Source: Candidatus Gastranaerophilales bacterium
GTDB lineage: Bacteria; Cyanobacteriota; Vampirovibrionia; Gastranaerophilales; Gastranaerophilaceae
Direction of reading: 5' to 3'
Assembly (NCBI GenBank): GCA_944326565.1
Contig: CALVEL010000002.1
Location: 186,001 to 250,000 of the forward strand
Length of the DNA stretch: 64,000 nucleotides
Of the stretch, positions 61,696 to 64,000 are shown piece after piece. Below the pieces are notes generated by a model. That model did not search any database. It saw only the letters and a program-made list of their open reading frames with translations, and had not been told where the DNA came from. The position numbers and the translations under genes are program-made. The number at the start of each line of letters is the position of its first letter. Positions within the stretch are counted from its first letter, which is position 1.

Positions 61696-63015
61696 GTGAC
61701 TGAAAAGTTCTATATAAAAGGTGGAACACCCCTAAAAGGTGAAGTTAAAATTGGCGGGGCAAAGAACTCTGTATTAAAGCTAATGGCAGCAGCTTTGCTA
61801 GCCAAGGGTAAGACAAAAATTTATAATGTTCCTGATTTGACTGATGTTGAGATTATGCTCAATGTAATTGCGCAATTAGGAGCAAAAACTTCATATGATA
61901 AGCAGGAAAAGTCTGTGGTGATTGATGCCACAGATATTACAAGTGTTACTGCGAAATATGAACTTGTAAGTAAAATGAGAGCATCGTTTATAGTTCTTGG
62001 AGCACTCGTTTCCCGCTGTAAAGAAGCAATAGTTGCATTACCAGGAGGCTGTGCAATAGGAGAACGCCGTGTAGACTTCCATATTAGAGGTCTTGAGGCG
62101 CTCGGTGCGAAAATTAAGATAGAAAACGGTTATGTGCATGCAAAAGCAAGTCGCTTGTCCGGTGCTGATATTTACCTTGATATTCCTTCTGTAGGGGCTA
62201 CAGAAAATCTTATGCTGGCAGGTGTATTAGCTGAAGGTGCTACTAGAATTCAAAACGCAGCACAGGAGCCCGAAATTGTTGATTTGGCTAACTTTTTAAA
62301 TTCAATGGGTGCTGATATAAACGGTGCCGGTACTTCTGAAATTGTAATCAATGGAGTTAAACAAGAAAATTTACATCCAATTGAATATACTACAATTCCT
62401 GATAGAATTGAGGCAGGTACTTTTATGACAGCTGTTATCGCTACTCGCGGTAAAGCAATAATAAAAGATGTATTTCCGGCTCATTTGACTTTTTACACTG
62501 ATAAATTGATTAAAATGGGTGCAAATATAAAATTAATTGAGCCAAATTCATTAGAGGTTAGCTGTAAAAATAAATTAAGTTCTATAAACTTTATAACTCA
62601 GCCATATCCTGGATTTCCGACAGATTTGCAGTCAATGGCAATGACTTTATTGACTACGGCAAATGGAGTTGGGATTATTACTGAAAGTCTTTATGAAAAC
62701 AGATTTATGCAGGTGCCTGAATTACGCCGTATGGGAGCTGACATTCACCAAGACAGAAATCATGCTATCATCAAAGGTGTAAAAAAACTTACAGGAACAA
62801 CTCTTGCAGCAAGTGATTTGAGAGCAGGAGCTTCGCTTGTTGTTGCAGCATTGATGGCTGAAGGTAATTCTGTTATTGAAAACTTACATCATATAGATAG
62901 AGGATACGAAAATTTTGAAACTAAGCTAAGATTGTTAGGAGGCAAGATAGAAAGAAAAAATGATACATTGCCTGTTAACCTAACGGAGGATACACATAAT
63001 GAGTCCTACTTATAA
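61696..63015 (+). CDS. murA: UDP-N-acetylglucosamine 1-carboxyvinyltransferase
   Basis: A 439-residue enzyme for the first committed peptidoglycan step, transferring enolpyruvate from PEP to UDP-GlcNAc. The N-terminus has GGAKNSVLKLMAAALLA; the catalytic Cys, target of fosfomycin in the family, is in LPGGCAIGERRVDFHI and is present, not Asp. Later motifs are TIPDRIEAGTFM, YPGFPTDLQSM and DLRAGASLV. The start is GTG with GGAGGA upstream. The next gene overlaps its end by 17 bases. Confidence 0.97.
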   Translation: MTEKFYIKGGTPLKGEVKIGGAKNSVLKLMAAALLAKGKTKIYNVPDLTDVEIMLNVIAQLGAKTSYDKQEKSVVIDATDITSVTAKYELVSKMRASFIVLGALVSRCKEAIVALPGGCAIGERRVDFHIRGLEALGAKIKIENGYVHAKASRLSGADIYLDIPSVGATENLMLAGVLAEGATRIQNAAQEPEIVDLANFLNSMGADINGAGTSEIVINGVKQENLHPIEYTTIPDRIEAGTFMTAVIATRGKAIIKDVFPAHLTFYTDKLIKMGANIKLIEPNSLEVSCKNKLSSINFITQPYPGFPTDLQSMAMTLLTTANGVGIITESLYENRFMQVPELRRMGADIHQDRNHAIIKGVKKLTGTTLAASDLRAGASLVVAALMAEGNSVIENLHHIDRGYENFETKLRLLGGKIERKNDTLPVNLTEDTHNESYL

Positions 63016-63337
63016 ACGTTGGTATGACCACGATCCGCTATTATTGGAAGTAATAGAGCTTTTGCGTAATTATCAAAAAGAATTGAGAGCGCAAGCTGAA
63101 ATATTTCTTTCAAAAATAGAAGAGAAAGTTTCAAAAGAGACCATTGAAAAGTTTTATCAAATGACAAAAGATGCCAATGCGAATAACCGTTGGTATGATA
63201 AAGATCCTGTCATTTCAAGAACTGTTGAATTGTTAAGGATTGTTCCTCCTGAAGCACAAAAAATTTGTGCAGAGAACTTTATAAGAACTTTAAATGAAAT
63301 GGGTATTGAATACGAAAGCCCGAATAAAGATAAATAA
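62999..63337 (+). CDS. Small protein with two RWYD-x-DP repeats
   Basis: A 112-residue soluble, mostly helical protein with an internal duplication: RWYDHDPLLLEVIELLR (7-23) and RWYDKDPVISRTVELLR (64-80), joined by a charged helix. Not a family I can name, though cyanobacteria-related genomes seem to carry such proteins. It overlaps murA by 17 bases, with ACGGAGGA upstream, so it is coupled to cell-wall synthesis gene expression. Function unknown. Confidence 0.8.
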   Translation: MSPTYKRWYDHDPLLLEVIELLRNYQKELRAQAEIFLSKIEEKVSKETIEKFYQMTKDANANNRWYDKDPVISRTVELLRIVPPEAQKICAENFIRTLNEMGIEYESPNKDK

Positions 63338-63342
63338 GTTTT

Positions 63343-63370
63343 GAATCCGTCTAAAAAGGGCGGATTTTTT
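63343..63370 (+). terminator. Terminator after murA operon
   Basis: AATCCGTC / GGCGGATT stem (one G-T) followed by T run. Confidence 0.75.
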
Positions 63371-63466
63371 AATTGTTTTTATCAAATGTTGAAAATTTCT
63401 TGCAAACAAAAGGGAAAAATGTTAAACTAAATTAGTTCTTTATTTGGGAAATAAGAGGAGCTTAAA

Positions 63467-64000
63467 ATGGCTAAAAAGCAGACTATGATTGAAATTCGCG
63501 GGGGGGGGGGCAACCCGTAAAACAGGCTCCTGTTGTGATATAGCGATTAGTCATTCCGGACCTGAGCCGGAATCTATTAATGTTAATATAAATAGACTCC
63601 GGATCGGAGGCCGGAGTGACGAAGGACGCCGGACTCCACATATCCCGTCGCGTCACTCTGACGAAAGTCAGAATCTATTAATTTTGTTAAAAAATATTTG
63701 GCAATTTTGGTGTCAAAAGCGTAAAAAAGCCGCCTTTACGCTTGCGGAAGTCCTTATAACCCTTGGCATAATCGGGATAGTTGCTGCAATGACACTGCCG
63801 TCGTTGATACAGCATAAACAAGAAAAAGTAACAGTCACCCGTCTTAAAAAAGCATATTCGGTATTATCTCAAACATACGACCGCCTATTTTATGAAAATG
63901 GTTCTGACCCCACAGGCTGGGGACTGGGGGATATGTATGATCAGCAAAGTCATGTAATTCTGGCAAACAAATTTCTCCCCTATTTGAATGTAATCCAGAA
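63467..64000 (+). CDS. Prepilin-like protein, frame broken at a G10 tract (phase OFF), partial
   Basis: AAGAGGAG precedes ATG 63467, which encodes MAKKQTMIEIR, then a 10-G tract. As assembled the start frame stops at a TAG at 63548. The pilin frame (KKAAFTLAEVLITLGIIGIV and on) is one base out and is joined if the tract is 9 or 12 G. In that case the frame is open from ATG to the window edge. The leader then includes an unusual insert of about 70 residues, coded by palindromic repeats. The leader start shares KQTMIE with the 56950 gene. Cleavage site has Ala, not Gly, before Phe. The 3' end is off the window. Confidence 0.85.
63500..63509. repeat. Homopolymer tract: 10 G
   Basis: Ten consecutive G in the leader-coding part of the 63467 prepilin gene. 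Out of frame at 10; in frame at 9 or 12. Confidence 0.9.
63550..63680. repeat. Cluster of three palindromic repeat units
   Basis: Unit 1 (63550-63580) is GTCATTCCGG, a loop, CCGG and AATCTATTAA. Unit 2 (63591-63620) is the same type in reverse, ending CCGGAGTGAC. Unit 3 (63652-63680) is GTCACTCTGACGAAAGTCAG and AATCTATTA. The local GC is far above its surroundings. It lies within the prepilin gene between leader start and FTLAE and stays open in the pilin frame. Confidence 0.8.

Overview
The window looks like chromosome from an AT-rich, fermentative, diderm bacterium, most plausibly a gut lineage of the Vampirovibrionia/Melainabacteria (Gastranaerophilales-like). That placement is inference. 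It rests on low GC, several class III-type prepilin-like proteins with the FTLAEVLITLGI motif, TonB-C-like periplasmic proteins, a GT9 heptosyltransferase-like enzyme, GH57/GH13/ROK sugar enzymes, and proteins with short N-terminal tags ending in FGG or FQGN. No rRNA, CRISPR array or phage structural gene was seen.

Layout. 1-4740 is the right end of an integrated mobile element: a truncated PriCT/SF3-type helicase gene, a small Prim-Pol, a 56-residue ORF, an unknown 332-residue protein, and a large serine integrase whose 3' end runs antisense into tRNA-Arg(TCT), the probable attachment site. 4841-19101 is mainly housekeeping: two GT2 enzymes, alaS, dut, a GH57 amylase, a sodium:amino-acid symporter with an ACT protein, a GH3 hexosaminidase and lineage-specific unknowns. 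19219-30144 has a duplicated HNH-like protein, aquaporin, a laccase-domain protein, GGDEF and HD proteins, GT2, hom and thrC. 30145-33200 is a scrap zone: a broken XRE gene and a broken prepilin copy, then a NifU-like/GGGtGRT pair, a decayed ORF and a His/Cys-rich ribbon-helix-helix protein. 33334-46812 carries glucokinase, holA-holB, a histidine kinase, a HEAT-repeat protein, a prepilin, ispD, rpmB, three TonB-C-like paralogues and recA. 46816-51832 is a five-gene minus-strand operon (GH13 amylase, TPR, phosphoesterase, MBL hydrolase, TPR). 51962-64000 has ROK kinase, GT9, a GAF-GGDEF-HD-GYP protein, thiL, two prepilins, an O-methyltransferase/beta-propeller/dnaJ/grpE block and murA.

The most striking signal is a set of three prepilin genes, each carrying a long homopolymeric G tract (14, 12 and 10 G as assembled) inside the leader-peptide coding region just before the prepilin cleavage motif. 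As written, one is in frame (56950) and two are out of frame (16249 and 63467), as expected for slipped-strand phase variation of pilin-like surface proteins. Because the tract encodes glycines in the leader that prepilin peptidase removes, length changes would switch expression without altering the mature protein. A truncated pilin copy at 30392-30601 shares 96 bp with one mismatch with the in-frame gene, a possible recombination donor or remnant. The 63467 gene also carries a cluster of palindromic repeat units that stays open in the pilin frame.

A second recurring pattern is that many plus-strand genes without a Shine-Dalgarno have a good -10 box 6-9 nt before the ATG, suggesting leaderless mRNAs beside conventional AGGAGG-led genes.
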